Source of the DNA: Companilactobacillus suantsaicola
Lineage (GTDB): Bacteria; Bacillota; Bacilli; Lactobacillales; Lactobacillaceae
Assembly (NCBI RefSeq): GCF_004745525.1
Contig: NZ_RKLY01000013.1
Span: 1 to 64,000 of the forward strand
Length of the DNA: 64,000 bases
Direction: 5' to 3'
Shown: positions 1-9,210 of the stretch, piece after piece
Layout: each line of letters opens with the position of its first letter
How positions within the stretch are numbered: position 1 is the first letter of the stretch
Notes under the pieces: model-generated
Seen by the model: the letters and a program-made list of their open reading frames with translations, nothing else
Told to the model about the DNA's origin: nothing
The model's database searches: none
Position numbers and translations under genes: made by a program

Positions 1-125
1 ACCAACGAAGAATTTTGGGGTGAGGTCGCTTAAAAAGTTATATTATTTGAGCCAAGAAAATGTCAACTTGACAAGGACGAGTGCATTCCAGCCAATCACA
101 GGACTTGTGCGGAAGACGGTAGTGA
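1..125 (+). repeat. Truncated, degenerate copy of the palindromic repeat family (copy A)
   Basis: The stretch around 85-121 resembles the right end of the full copies at 14466-14645 and 35990-36171: a ttccagcc-like start of the right arm and a gcggaagacgg-like end. The preceding bases (about 50-85) resemble the second internal hairpin. The left arm lies outside the window, so the structure cannot be completed. The copy sits just downstream of the stop of the minus-strand HD gene, like the other copies, which also lie at gene 3' ends. Similarity is partial and judged by eye. Confidence 0.55.
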
Positions 126-136
126 ACCACAATCCT

Positions 137-1477
137 CTAAATTATTTTATCGTTGTGAATATGCTGTTGAAATTTGTCGTATTCGTCGCTGAAAATATCG
201 TCGGCGTGCTTGATCAACATAGATTTAGGGAAGTAGAAACGTTCATCCCCAGAAATTTTTCCAGTCAAAGCATTCACCAAACGACTAATAGTTGATAATT
301 CGATCAAAGAACCATCAGCTTGCATGATTTCAATTTGAGTCTTGCTCTTGCTAGAATTAGGGTTGTAAACGTCATAAGGCAAATCATAACTAGTATTAGT
401 GTCAGTGTAATAACGTTTTTGGAAACCAACACTTTCGACAATATCAGCAATTTCTGGCAGCAGGTGCTTGGTTTTGTGGTCGTATTTGGCTGATTTGAAA
501 GGCTTTCTCGATAGGAAACGGTAAGCTAAGTCTTTTAAAATTTCATCAGGATAACTTTGCCAAAGAGTGAAGTAAGTGTTGAGGATGCCATCGTCTAATA
601 ACAAATAATCATCGATGATGACCTTTTCTTCAAAGAAAGGAATCAACAAACTAGGCATTTCAAAACCATTCATATGGTTGTGCTCGTACAAATCCTTGGC
701 GCGTTGCAAAAGTTTGGTCAGAACAACTTCCATACCACGAGAAACCGGATGGAAATAAACTTGTTGATACATTTGAAAACGACTCAAAACGTAGTCTTCA
801 ACCGCATGCATTCCGTCATAATCAAAGGCAATGCCACCTTTATAAGGACGCATAACCCGTAAAATTCTGGTTAGGTCAAACATGCCATACTTGGTACCTG
901 TGAAATAAGCGTCACGCAACAAGTAATCCATTCGGTCAGCATCAATTTGGCTAGAAATCATTTGTACGACTTGAGGATTAGGATAAGTGTGAGAAATAAC
1001 ACTAGCGACCTTCTCAGGAAAATCATCCGAAACTTGGCGCAAAACTTGATTGATTTCAGTTTCTGGTGAAGTGATGATTTTTCGAGTCCACATCTCATGA
1101 TCAGTATTGAAGATGTGTTCAAAAGTATGGGAATAAGGACCGTGACCGACATCATGCAATAGAGCAGCACATAAAGCGACGATTCTTTCGTTGTCATCCC
1201 AAAGTCCATCACCGGGTTTTTTAGTAGAATAATTTCTTTGGAAGTTGTCGCAGATTTGACGTGTGATCTCATAGACTCCGATACAATGACCGAAACGAGA
1301 ATGTTCGGCTCCGTGGAAAGTAAAAGATGAAGTCCCTAATTGCTTGACCCGACGCAAACGCTGGAATTCTTTAGTGTTGATCAAATCGAGGATCACTTTG
1401 TGTTGAACGTGAATGTAATTGTGGATGGGATCACGAAAAACTTTTTCGCGTGGTAGCATTTCAATATTGTAAGTCAT
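137..1477 (-). CDS. HD-domain phosphohydrolase (dGTPase-like, YwfO type)
   Basis: A 446-residue protein of the HD superfamily of metal-dependent phosphohydrolases, similar to the dGTPase-like proteins of Firmicutes that act on (d)NTPs. The N-terminal part has the family signature FRDPIHNYI (about 15-23), a metal-binding His near 64 (HSRFGH) and the HD dyad H108-D109 in HDVGHGPYSH. A second conserved stretch, QIDADRMDYLLRD, follows further on. The start is ATG at 1477 behind a good ggagga site. It overlaps the 3' end of the upstream ligase-like gene by 4 bp (ATGA), so the two are translationally coupled. The exact substrate cannot be read from sequence. Confidence 0.9.
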   Translation of the reverse strand: MTYNIEMLPREKVFRDPIHNYIHVQHKVILDLINTKEFQRLRRVKQLGTSSFTFHGAEHSRFGHCIGVYEITRQICDNFQRNYSTKKPGDGLWDDNERIVALCAALLHDVGHGPYSHTFEHIFNTDHEMWTRKIITSPETEINQVLRQVSDDFPEKVASVISHTYPNPQVVQMISSQIDADRMDYLLRDAYFTGTKYGMFDLTRILRVMRPYKGGIAFDYDGMHAVEDYVLSRFQMYQQVYFHPVSRGMEVVLTKLLQRAKDLYEHNHMNGFEMPSLLIPFFEEKVIIDDYLLLDDGILNTYFTLWQSYPDEILKDLAYRFLSRKPFKSAKYDHKTKHLLPEIADIVESVGFQKRYYTDTNTSYDLPYDVYNPNSSKSKTQIEIMQADGSLIELSTISRLVNALTGKISGDERFYFPKSMLIKHADDIFSDEYDKFQQHIHNDKII

Positions 1478-2286
1478 GATTTTTCCTCCAATTTTTGGTT
1501 TCGTTTCAGTAAATCTTTTAGTGTATGATTAAAAGCATCTTGATAAGGTTGGGATTTTTGAATAATAAAGAAAGTCTTTTTGTCGACTTCGTATTGTTGA
1601 GAAATTACGTCTAAAATTTGTTTTTTAGCTTGGTCAATCGATAAATTTTGCTTGAGCAGATTATCTAAATTTTCCATCGTGTGAACGTCGATCTCTGGAT
1701 AATCGAAATTGGTTGCTTTAGGAAAGTTGCTGACTTCATAGAAATCTTTCATCAACTGACTACGTTTTCTTTGATCACCATTGATGCTAATATAGGCCAT
1801 GATAGCTACTCCATTTCCAGCACGACGTTGGGAGATACCGGCAAACTTTTGACCATTGATACTAAGATCATAGGTTCCTGGACAATACGAAGTAGAAATC
1901 TCACCCGTTTTGACTTGAGGAGAAAAGGCTTTTTTTATAACGGTAAACATTTTCTCATAAGCATCATCGATTAGGAGATTATCTTTATCTGGTAAAAAAA
2001 TGGTAAAGTTTAAAATGCCACTGTCAGTCACTACACCTAATCCTCCAGAGTTTCGAAGATAATAAGCATAGTCTAGGTCGTCAAACAATTTTAAACCAGC
2101 TTGAAGGTTCTTGAGACGATTGTCTTGCATCCCTAAAATGACTGTTGGTGGTGTGACCCAGAAATGAATCACCGGTTGATTACTTTCGGAGACAAATTTT
2201 AAAATGGCTCCAGTGTCGGAAAATGGCACAAGCATATCTTTATTTGAGCTAATTGTTTGGTCGTATAATATAATAGTATTGTTCAC
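1474..2286 (-). CDS. Lipoate-protein ligase A / LipL-family octanoyltransferase
   Basis: A 270-residue member of the biotin/lipoate A/B protein ligase fold. The conserved RNSGGLGVV motif is at about 78-86. SYCPGTYDLSINGQKFAGI carries Cys135 and Lys147; a cysteine at this position is typical of LipL-type octanoyl/lipoyl amidotransferases, which move the acyl group from GcvH to E2 subunits by a thioester, while a lysine binds the cofactor. It could therefore be LipL or a cysteine-containing lipoate ligase relative; sequence alone does not settle this. The start is GTG at 2286 and the HD gene overlaps its stop by 4 bp. It is divergent from the DUF1934 gene. Confidence 0.82.
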   Translation of the reverse strand: MNNTIILYDQTISSNKDMLVPFSDTGAILKFVSESNQPVIHFWVTPPTVILGMQDNRLKNLQAGLKLFDDLDYAYYLRNSGGLGVVTDSGILNFTIFLPDKDNLLIDDAYEKMFTVIKKAFSPQVKTGEISTSYCPGTYDLSINGQKFAGISQRRAGNGVAIMAYISINGDQRKRSQLMKDFYEVSNFPKATNFDYPEIDVHTMENLDNLLKQNLSIDQAKKQILDVISQQYEVDKKTFFIIQKSQPYQDAFNHTLKDLLKRNQKLEEKS

Positions 2287-2341
2287 TTAATCACTTCTTT
2301 TAATTAATTAATATAATTTTATCATGTAGAGGCGGCAAGGA

Positions 2342-2782
2342 TTGGAAAATAATAGTATTGATATAAATGTAAATTTGAGTATCGAGACTTTTCAAGAGGG
2401 TAATTTAACACATACAAAAATTGCCGAACCGGGAAAGTTTACGCAAATTGGTAATTCGATTTATTTACGTTTTAACGAAAGTTTAGAAAATAATGCCACG
2501 GCATCAATTTTAGTTAAAGTTGCCGGCGATGGGGAAATTCATGTTAAACGTGTTGCTAAAGATACTAATTTGGCTTCACTTCTGTATTTCACGCATCAAA
2601 AGCACAACACTGGTCAATTAGAAACTGAATATGGCGTCTTGCCATTAGATACTTTTACCAAAGATTCTAAAGTTGAAATTGTTAGTAAACCACTTTCTGG
2701 TAAAATAAACATTGATTATGACTTGGTTTACGATAATAATGTAATAGGTAATTATAAGTTTAGATTGATTTTTGGCGTATAG
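2342..2782 (+). CDS. DUF1934 beta-barrel protein (YwiB-like)
   Basis: A 146-residue protein that I recognise as DUF1934/YwiB, a small calycin-like beta-barrel family common in Firmicutes with no proven role. Features visible are alternating beta-strand stretches, an internal TQIGNSIYLRF segment and a closing VIGNYKFRLIFGV. It has no signal peptide or membrane helix, so it should be cytosolic. The start is TTG at 2342 behind gaggcggcaagg. It lies 46 bp before rpoE, in the same order (DUF1934-rpoE-pyrG) as in many lactobacilli, and probably shares a transcript with rpoE. Confidence 0.85.
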   Translation: MENNSIDINVNLSIETFQEGNLTHTKIAEPGKFTQIGNSIYLRFNESLENNATASILVKVAGDGEIHVKRVAKDTNLASLLYFTHQKHNTGQLETEYGVLPLDTFTKDSKVEIVSKPLSGKINIDYDLVYDNNVIGNYKFRLIFGV

Positions 2783-2828
2783 GTAGATATGATTATAAGT
2801 AAGACGCTGCGAAAGGACGTGTACACGT

Positions 2829-3467
2829 TTGAAGTTTGATAAATTCAAGGATCAAAATAAAGACGAACTCTCATTGATTGAGGTAGCATACGAAATTCTT
2901 AACGAAAACAAGAAGGAAGTTATGAACTTTTCTGATATCGTTAATGAAATGCAAGACTACTTAGGCAAGTCAGATGGAGAGATCAAGGAAGCACTTCCAC
3001 AATTCTATACTGATTTGAATAATGATGGTAGTTTCCTTTCATTGGGTGAAAATGTTTGGGGACTTCGTAAATGGTATCCATACGATTCTGTTGACGAAGA
3101 AGTAAACCACCCTGAAGATAACGGAACAGAAAATACTCATAAAGCAGCTCAAAAGGTTAATGCCTTCTTGAGTGATGACGATGAAGATGACGACGTTGTT
3201 GATTACGATGACGACGGTGATCTAAATGTTTCTGATATGGACGATGACGATGAAAGTGATGGCTCAGAGAGTGGTCCTGACTTGTCTAAATTCACTAATT
3301 CTGATTTGACATCTGTTGATGATGATGACGATGATGCCCATGATGAAGGTTTGGATGATGGTATCGAAGGTCAATTATCTGAATTTGACGCCGATGATGA
3401 CGATGAAGATATCGATCTCGGTGAAGACGATGACGAAGATGATGAAGACGACGATGACGAAAATTAA
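2829..3467 (+). CDS. rpoE: DNA-directed RNA polymerase delta subunit
   Basis: A 212-residue delta subunit, found only in Firmicutes, which binds core RNA polymerase and speeds its recycling and promoter discrimination. The N-terminal third (about 1-90) is the HARE-type winged helix: SLIEVAYEIL, then a conserved NVWGLRKWYPYDSVDEE. The rest is a disordered tail made almost wholly of Asp and Glu with poly-Asp runs, longer than the 173-residue protein of Bacillus subtilis. The start is TTG at 2829, with aaagga 12 bases upstream. No terminator of its own is visible; the next structure is the pyrG attenuator. Confidence 0.95.
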   Translation: MKFDKFKDQNKDELSLIEVAYEILNENKKEVMNFSDIVNEMQDYLGKSDGEIKEALPQFYTDLNNDGSFLSLGENVWGLRKWYPYDSVDEEVNHPEDNGTENTHKAAQKVNAFLSDDDEDDDVVDYDDDGDLNVSDMDDDDESDGSESGPDLSKFTNSDLTSVDDDDDDAHDEGLDDGIEGQLSEFDADDDDEDIDLGEDDDEDDEDDDDEN

Positions 3468-3488
3468 TTAAAAAATTGAATTAAAAGT

Positions 3489-3527
3489 TTGACGACTCGA
3501 ACATATCACGGTATTATATAGTTCGGG
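3489..3527 (+). promoter_or_regulatory. pyrG promoter with GGGCTC start site
   Basis: A -35 box TTGACG (3489-3494) and a -10 box TATTAT (3512-3517) are 17 bases apart. The predicted start is GGG at 3525-3527, followed by CTC. Transcripts beginning GGGC are the hallmark of the B. subtilis pyrG promoter, where low CTP makes RNA polymerase stall before C4 and add extra G residues. Confidence 0.8.
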
Positions 3528-3590
3528 CTCTATTAGATAGACAACTTTAAGTTCCCTGTTCATGCTGAATAGGGGACTTTTTTATTTTTG
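3525..3590 (+). promoter_or_regulatory. pyrG leader attenuator (CTP-sensing, reiterative-transcription type)
   Basis: The leader ends in an intrinsic terminator: AGTTCCCTGTTC (3550-3561) pairs with GAATAGGGGACT (3567-3578) over 12 bp including two G-U pairs, then a T run. By analogy with B. subtilis pyrG, extra G residues added at the 5' end when CTP is low would pair with the UUCCCU tract in the left arm and prevent termination. Start sequence, pyrimidine tract and terminator are all seen here; the mechanism is inferred from the known system. Confidence 0.78.
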
Positions 3591-3629
3591 TGAGTAAGAA
3601 ATCCCTAGAATTAATATGTGGAGGAAGTT

Positions 3630-5243
3630 ATGACTAAATACATTTTTATTACAGGTGGAGTAGTTTCATCATTAGGTAAGGGAATCGTTGCCGCATCCCT
3701 TGGTAGATTATTAAAGAATCGCGGTCTTAAAGTAACAATGCAAAAGTTTGATCCATACATCAACGTGGATCCCGGAACAATGAGTCCATATCAACACGGT
3801 GAGGTTTTTGTTACTAACGATGGTACAGAAACTGACCTTGACCTTGGACATTATGAAAGATTCATCGATAATGATTTGAACAAGTATTCAAACGTTACAA
3901 CAGGTAAGATTTATTCCGAAGTAATCCGTCGCGAACGTCGTGGTGATTACAACGGTGCAACTGTGCAAGTAATTCCACATATTACAGATATGATCAAACA
4001 AAAGATCATGCGTGCCGCTACAACAACTGATTCAGACGTTATCATTACTGAAGTTGGTGGTACTGTTGGTGATATCGAATCACAACCATTCTTAGAAGCA
4101 TTACGTCAAATGAAAGCAGAAGTTGGTTCTGAAAACGTAGTTTACATTCACACTTCATTAGTTCCTTACTTGAAGGCAGCTGGTGAGATGAAGACTAAAC
4201 CTACACAACACAGTGTTAAAGAATTACGTGGAATTGGTATCCAACCTAACATCTTAGTAGTTAGAACTGAAATGCCAATGCCACAAAGCATGAAAGACAA
4301 GATTGCATCATTCTGTGATGTTGATTCTGAAGCAGTTATCGAATCACGTGATGCTAAGTCATTGTATGATGTGCCTTTGAACCTTCAAGCACAACACTTC
4401 GATGACATCGTTTGTCGTTACTTGCATCTAAATACACCTGAAGCTGACATGTCAGATTGGCATAAGTTGGTTGATCGTGTAAATAACTTACAACATAAGA
4501 CAAAGATTACTTTAGTTGGTAAGTATACTAAATTACAAGATGCTTATATTTCTGTTACTGAAGCTCTTCGTTCTGCAGGTTATGCATACAATACTGAAAT
4601 TGAAATTGAAAAAATCTCAGCTGACTTGATCAATGATGACAACGTAGCTGATTACTTGAAAGATTCAGACGGAATCCTTGTTCCTGGTGGCTTTGGTAGC
4701 CGTGGACTTGAAGGGATGATTGCTGCTATCAAGTATGCTCGTGAAAATGACGTTCCATATCTTGGACTATGTTTAGGTATGCAAATGGCAAGTATCGAAT
4801 TTGCTAGAGACGTTGCTGGTATCAAAGATGCAACTACTGGTGAAATTGATGAAGATGCTCCACACAAGATCATTGATATCATGGCAGACAAAAAGGATAT
4901 CGAAGATCGTGGAGGTACTTTACGTTTGGGTGCATATCCATGTAAACTAAAACCAGGTACAAAAACAGCTGCTGCTTACGATAATCAATCAGTTATTCAA
5001 GAAAGACATCGTCACAGATATGAATTTAACAACGAATACCGTAAACAATTTGAAGATCTTGGCTTAGTATTCTCAGGTGTTTCACCAGATAACCACTTGG
5101 TTGAAGTTATCGAGATCCCTGAAAACAAGTTCTTCATTGCTGCTCAATACCATCCAGAATTCTTATCAAGACCAACTAAGCCAGAAGGCCTATTCAAAGG
5201 CTTCATCGGTGCAGCTTCAGGCCTTGACGAAGATGACATGTAG
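3630..5243 (+). CDS. pyrG: CTP synthase
   Basis: The 537-residue enzyme makes CTP from UTP, ATP and glutamine, the last step of pyrimidine nucleotide synthesis. The N-terminal synthetase domain begins with the ATP-binding [11 protein letters not shown]. The C-terminal class I glutamine amidotransferase domain has the nucleophile Cys381 in LGLCLGMQ and the HPEF triad segment near 506. I start at ATG 3630, directly behind ggagg, rather than at the in-frame GTG at 3618 that contains that ribosome-binding site. Expression is probably set by the CTP-responsive attenuator just upstream. Confidence 0.97.
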   Translation: MTKYIFITGGVVSSLGKGIVAASLGRLLKNRGLKVTMQKFDPYINVDPGTMSPYQHGEVFVTNDGTETDLDLGHYERFIDNDLNKYSNVTTGKIYSEVIRRERRGDYNGATVQVIPHITDMIKQKIMRAATTTDSDVIITEVGGTVGDIESQPFLEALRQMKAEVGSENVVYIHTSLVPYLKAAGEMKTKPTQHSVKELRGIGIQPNILVVRTEMPMPQSMKDKIASFCDVDSEAVIESRDAKSLYDVPLNLQAQHFDDIVCRYLHLNTPEADMSDWHKLVDRVNNLQHKTKITLVGKYTKLQDAYISVTEALRSAGYAYNTEIEIEKISADLINDDNVADYLKDSDGILVPGGFGSRGLEGMIAAIKYARENDVPYLGLCLGMQMASIEFARDVAGIKDATTGEIDEDAPHKIIDIMADKKDIEDRGGTLRLGAYPCKLKPGTKTAAAYDNQSVIQERHRHRYEFNNEYRKQFEDLGLVFSGVSPDNHLVEVIEIPENKFFIAAQYHPEFLSRPTKPEGLFKGFIGAASGLDEDDM

Positions 5244-5277
5244 TCTTTTTTAGTTAAATATAGTTAGGAAAAAGCTT

Positions 5278-6552
5278 ATGCAAAAACTTGTAATCAACGG
5301 TGGAAAGAAATTATCAGGTGAAGTAACAATTGGCGGGGCTAAGAATAGTACAGTAGCCTTGATTCCAGCTGCTATTTTGTCTGAAACACCAGTAGTGTTA
5401 GATTCGGTACCACAAATTAGAGATGTAAAAAATTTGCGTTCAATTTTAAAAGATATGAACGTTACTTCTGAAATGAATAATGATGTATTAAAAATTGATC
5501 CAACAAAAATCCAATTTGCTGAATTACCTAGTGGAAAAGTTAGTAGTTTAAGAGCTTCTTATTACTTCATGGGAGCAATGCTAGGTCGTTTTGGTAAGGC
5601 AGTCGTTGGTTTTCCGGGTGGGGACGATATTGGTCCACGTCCAATCGATCAACACATTAAAGGATTTGAAGCACTTGGTGCACACGTTGAGAACAGACAC
5701 GGGCAAATCATTATCACAACTCCTGAAGAAGGACTTAAAGGAGCCAAGATTTTCTTAGATATGGTTTCAGTTGGAGCAACGATCAATGTTATTCTGGCCG
5801 CTGTAAAGGCTAAGGGAACAACGATCATTGAAAATGCTGCTAAGGAACCAGAAATTATTGATTTAGCAACATTCTTGAACAATATGGGGGCCGTTATCCG
5901 TGGTGTCGGAACGGAAACCATCCGTATTGAAGGTGTTGATACGCTTCGTTCCAATAATGCTCATACAATTATTCCTGATCGTATTGAAGCAGGAACGTAT
6001 TTAAGTTTGGCTGCTGCTAATGGTGGAGATATTTTAGTTAAAAATATTATTAGTGAACATCTAGATGCCTTCTTAGCTAAATTAGATGAGATGGGCGTTA
6101 ATCTAGAAGTTGGCGAAGATAGTATTTACGTTAAACCATCACCACATTTGAAAGCAGTTAACATCAAAACGATGCCATATCCAGGTTTTGCAACTGATTT
6201 GCAACAACCAATCACGCCACTGTTGATGAAAGCTAGTGGTGAAGCAATGATTATCGATACGATTTATCCTAAACGGGTAAAACATATTGCCCAATTAACT
6301 AAGATGGGTGCCAATATTACTAGTGAAAACGACCTGATTTTTGTACACGGTGGAACACACTTAAAAGGTGCCAATGTTTCAGCTGAAGAAATCAGAGCTG
6401 GTGCTTGTTTGATGATTGCAGGACTTTTAGCTGATGGACAAACAGTTATCGATCATGCTGAAAATATCTTGCGTGGCTATGATCAAGTAGTTTGGAAATT
6501 GCACTGTTTAAACGCTGATGTTAAATTAATTGGCAAAGATGATTTAGTTTAG
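5278..6552 (+). CDS. murA: UDP-N-acetylglucosamine 1-carboxyvinyltransferase with Asp at the fosfomycin site
   Basis: The 424-residue enzyme transfers enolpyruvate from PEP to UDP-GlcNAc, the first committed step of peptidoglycan synthesis. The N-terminal [13 protein letters not shown] has the substrate-binding Lys-Asn pair. The active-site loop reads [14 protein letters not shown], so residue 116 (codon 5623-5625, gac) is Asp where E. coli MurA has Cys115, the residue alkylated by fosfomycin. Asp at this position is known in naturally resistant enzymes such as that of Mycobacterium tuberculosis. It lies 34 bp behind pyrG. A second murA paralogue is usual in Firmicutes; none is in this window. 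Confidence 0.96.
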   Translation: MQKLVINGGKKLSGEVTIGGAKNSTVALIPAAILSETPVVLDSVPQIRDVKNLRSILKDMNVTSEMNNDVLKIDPTKIQFAELPSGKVSSLRASYYFMGAMLGRFGKAVVGFPGGDDIGPRPIDQHIKGFEALGAHVENRHGQIIITTPEEGLKGAKIFLDMVSVGATINVILAAVKAKGTTIIENAAKEPEIIDLATFLNNMGAVIRGVGTETIRIEGVDTLRSNNAHTIIPDRIEAGTYLSLAAANGGDILVKNIISEHLDAFLAKLDEMGVNLEVGEDSIYVKPSPHLKAVNIKTMPYPGFATDLQQPITPLLMKASGEAMIIDTIYPKRVKHIAQLTKMGANITSENDLIFVHGGTHLKGANVSAEEIRAGACLMIAGLLADGQTVIDHAENILRGYDQVVWKLHCLNADVKLIGKDDLV

Positions 6553-6554
6553 TC

Positions 6555-6742
6555 TTGACTTTCTGAATCTAAGTTGGTAATTTATAAATAGTTTAATACG
6601 AGAGGAAGTGCGCCGTTGAGAAATTAAGTTAGAGTTTTAAATTATACAAATATAGAAATATATGGTGTGTAGTTTAGCTCGGCTTAAATTCTCAACAGTG
6701 CTTCCTGTAAAAGGGAGGACGCTGTTTAGCGTTCTTTTTTTT
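6555..6742 (+). promoter_or_regulatory. Leader of the ABC-F gene with candidate transcription attenuator
   Basis: A possible promoter has TTGACT (6555-6560) and TAATTT (6578-6583), 17 bases apart; its -10 box is weak. The leader then shows a long-range hairpin between 6603-6621 and 6689-6706 (AGGAAG with CTTCCT, and GTTGAGAA with TTCTCAAC), followed by a terminator: GGACGCT (6717-6723) pairs with AGCGTTC (6728-6734), then eight T. CTTCC (6701-6705) can instead pair with GGGAG (6713-6717), so the folds compete. Antibiotic-responsive attenuators of this kind precede many ABC-F resistance genes. No convincing leader peptide is seen. Confidence 0.6.
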
Positions 6743-6786
6743 GTGCGCCTAAGTCGACTAACTGACACCTTGTGAGGTGTTGTTTT

Positions 6787-8283
6787 ATGGGAACAATTCA
6801 AATAGAAAATGTAAGTTTTAAATATGATCAAATGATGGACAATCTCTTCAATTCCCTGAATTTGAAAATCGACGAGAGTTGGAAACTCGGCTTGATTGGT
6901 CGAAATGGCCGTGGCAAGACTACCTTGTTGAAAATGTTATTAGGCCAGTTGAAATACAGTGGACAAATAATTTCCAACTTGAACTTTTATTATTATCCAC
7001 AGACGGTTGTGAACAAAGATTTATTGACCGTCGATGTGGTAAAAGAAATCACGCAATTAGAAGACTATGAACTTTGGAGAATAGAAGTCGAATTAGACAA
7101 GTTAAAAGTCGACCAAAGCGTTCTAAAACAGCAGTTTTCAACCCTCAGTCCTGGGGAACGGACCAAAGTCTTATTGGCGATTCTCTTTATTGATGAATCA
7201 GGCTTTCAACTGATCGACGAACCAACTAATCACTTAGACATTGAGGGACGTCAAATTGTCGCCGATTATTTAAAGAGTAAAAAAGGCTTCATTGTCATTT
7301 CCCATGACAAGAGTTTCTTGAATCCAGTCATCGACCACGTTATTTCCATTGATCGTAATGACGTTTCAGTTTACAAAGGGAACTTTGATACTTGGCAAAC
7401 TCAGTGGGAACGACAAAATCAACATGAAGCGGATGAAAAAGAGCAATTACAAAAAGACATCAATCGCCTGCACGAAACAGCAGTTAAACGTGAGAACTGG
7501 TCACGTCAAACTGAAGCTCATAAGAATCGTAAACAGTATCATGAAAAAGTCCATCTCGATAAAGGTTTTATCGGAACCAAAGCGGCCAAGATGATGAAAA
7601 AAGCTAAGACGGCTGAGAATCGAGTTAATTCTGCAATCGACGAAAAAAAGGCACTGTTAAAAAATATTGAAATTGAAGCACCACTAGAATTAAATTACGA
7701 GAAAAGAAATCATCCTGACGTGTTTGTTCAAGTGGAAAATTTAACTTTAAAACATGATGAAATAAAAACTCCTGAAGTAAGCTTTAAAGTTAAACGAAAT
7801 CAAGTGGTTGCACTGACTGGGCCAAACGGAATCGGGAAGACGACCATTTTTAGACAAATTCTCGGTTTATCACAACCTTTTACACAAACAGGCAGTATTA
7901 ACGTGGCAAATAATTTAAAAATTTCTTATTTGCGACAAGACAACGAATTAAAAGGTACAATCCGTCAGTTGGCGGAACAAAAACAAATTGAAGCTGAATT
8001 AGTTTTTTCGAATCTGCGAAAATTAGGCTTCGAACGCTATCTCTTCGAACAACCAATTGAACAGATGAGTCAAGGACAAAGACGTAAAGTCGCCTTAGCA
8101 GTCAGCCTTTCAGAAGAAGCCAATCTCTATTTCTGGGATGAACCGTTGAATTATTTAGACGTCATCACTCGTCAACAGATTATTGAGGCAATAAAAGAAC
8201 AACATCCAACGATGTTGTTGATCGACCATGATCAGGACTTGATTGATTCAGTTTCTAGCCTGAAAGTCAACTTGCATTATTAG
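6787..8283 (+). CDS. ABC-F ribosomal protection protein, Lsa-like
   Basis: A 498-residue soluble protein with two ABC ATPase domains and no membrane segments, the layout of antibiotic-resistance ABC-F proteins that enter the ribosomal E site and displace lincosamides, streptogramin A and pleuromutilins. The first domain has Walker A GRNGRGKTT (about 38-46), a LSPGERTK signature and DEPTNHLD. A long charged linker follows (about 205-300). The second domain has GPNGIGKTT, MSQGQRRK and WDEPLNYLD. Length and N-terminal pattern (WKLGLIGRNGRGKTTLL) match the Lsa branch best. The start is ATG 6787 behind gaggtg. Actual resistance is not shown by sequence. Confidence 0.85.
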   Translation: MGTIQIENVSFKYDQMMDNLFNSLNLKIDESWKLGLIGRNGRGKTTLLKMLLGQLKYSGQIISNLNFYYYPQTVVNKDLLTVDVVKEITQLEDYELWRIEVELDKLKVDQSVLKQQFSTLSPGERTKVLLAILFIDESGFQLIDEPTNHLDIEGRQIVADYLKSKKGFIVISHDKSFLNPVIDHVISIDRNDVSVYKGNFDTWQTQWERQNQHEADEKEQLQKDINRLHETAVKRENWSRQTEAHKNRKQYHEKVHLDKGFIGTKAAKMMKKAKTAENRVNSAIDEKKALLKNIEIEAPLELNYEKRNHPDVFVQVENLTLKHDEIKTPEVSFKVKRNQVVALTGPNGIGKTTIFRQILGLSQPFTQTGSINVANNLKISYLRQDNELKGTIRQLAEQKQIEAELVFSNLRKLGFERYLFEQPIEQMSQGQRRKVALAVSLSEEANLYFWDEPLNYLDVITRQQIIEAIKEQHPTMLLIDHDQDLIDSVSSLKVNLHY

Positions 8284-8291
8284 AAATGGTA

Positions 8292-8320
8292 TTGAATAAT
8301 TAACAAACTCATGATATTAT
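8292..8320 (+). promoter_or_regulatory. Promoter of rpmE2
   Basis: TTGAAT (8292-8297), 17-base spacer and TATTAT (8315-8320), with TG at 8312-8313 giving an extended -10. It separates rpmE2 from the ABC-F gene. Confidence 0.65.
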
Positions 8321-8384
8321 TAAACACTGTTAGTAATTTAATCTATATTTCCGTAATGGACTTATGGCAAAGGAGCGACATAGA

Positions 8385-8633
8385 ATGAAACAAGGAATTC
8401 ACCCAGAATACCATGAAGTTGTTTTTATGGACTCATCAACAGGTAAGAAGTTCTTAGCTGGTTCAACAGTTCAATCAAAAGAAACAACAGAATTTGAAGG
8501 TAAAGAATACCCATTGATTCGTGTTGAAATTTCATCAGACTCACATCCTTTCTACACTGGTAAACAAAAGTTTGCTCAAGCAGATGGACGTATCGATCGT
8601 TTCAACAAAAAATATGGTTTGCAAAACAAGTAA
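8385..8633 (+). CDS. rpmE2: 50S ribosomal protein L31 type B
   Basis: An 82-residue L31 of the type B (zinc-free) class: the N-terminal [17 protein letters not shown] lacks the CxxC pair of type A L31, and the C-terminal [22 protein letters not shown] is typical. Type B L31 is the YtiA-like form that replaces the zinc form when zinc is scarce, although many lactobacilli carry only this version. I start at ATG 8385, 10 bases after aaaggag, not at the in-frame ATG 8364 that precedes the ribosome-binding site. It has its own promoter and terminator. Confidence 0.96.
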   Translation: MKQGIHPEYHEVVFMDSSTGKKFLAGSTVQSKETTEFEGKEYPLIRVEISSDSHPFYTGKQKFAQADGRIDRFNKKYGLQNK

Positions 8634-8640
8634 AAAATTC

Positions 8641-8668
8641 AGTCATCCATTGGATGGCTCTTTTTTTT
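8641..8668 (+). terminator. Terminator of rpmE2
   Basis: AGTCATCC (8641-8648) and GGATGGCT (8652-8659) form an 8-bp stem with a 3-base loop, followed by a run of T. Confidence 0.85.
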
Positions 8669-8686
8669 GCTTTATTTTTTGGTGAA

Positions 8687-8865
8687 GTATGCCGCTCCTC
8701 CGCAACAAAGCTGATTGGGCTGGAACGATGTGGGCCGACTTTGAGCTTTTTCAAGCCCGGAAAAATCTCAAAGCTCGACCTTATTCTAAGCAATAAATTG
8801 CTAAGAATAATTTCACATCTGAGCCCATCAGCTTTGTTGCTCCGGTGCTGGTTAACGGATCTATG
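8687..8865 (-). repeat. Palindromic intergenic repeat, copy B
   Basis: A full copy in minus orientation relative to the copies at 14466 and 35990. Outer arms 8702-8721 and 8822-8840 are complementary apart from one bulge. They enclose two hairpins, 8739-8773 and 8781-8810. The flank (gttaacggatctatg) matches the start of the other copies read on the opposite strand. The 8781-8810 hairpin has a sequence unlike those of copies C to F yet pairs as well, which indicates compensatory change. Confidence 0.85.
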
Positions 8866-9030
8866 TTTTGTTTGTTTTCCACTTTTTTAGAAATTGATTT
8901 TCTATTGAGATTAACCTATGTTCTTAGTTTTATGGAACTGGATTTTTAGTTGGTGTCACGCTATGTTTGAAAACATTTTTTGGAGGACGGTAATTTTCAT
9001 TGATTCACTAACTAAAATAAAATAAGAACG

Positions 9031-9135
9031 GATAAATTGTTAAGAATAATATGGCGGATGGATCAAGTCGGCTTTGTTATCCTGGACTAAATTCCACATT
9101 TTTTTATTTGCTTTCCATTCATTTAGAAATAGTAA
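9031..9135 (-). repeat. Degenerate half copy of the palindromic repeat (copy B2)
   Basis: The run ataaattgttaagaataat followed by tcggctttgttatcctgg matches the right half of copy B (8794-8845) with several changes, and the AT-rich flank after it also matches. No matching left arm is found, so the copy is broken and cannot form the outer stem. Confidence 0.5.
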
Positions 9136-9210
9136 TTCTATTCAAATTAAAGTTTTGGTATTTTAATAGGTGGAATTGTACCTCCTTATTTAAAATTGAG
9201 ATAATAAAAG

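Noticed and set aside
20-295. Plus-strand frame antisense to the HD gene
   Set aside because: It begins in repeat copy A and runs antisense through a well-supported gene with no initiation signals.
6663-6773. Leader ORF of about 37 codons crossing the ABC-F terminator
   Set aside because: The ATG has no ribosome-binding site and the frame consists mostly of the hairpin arms.
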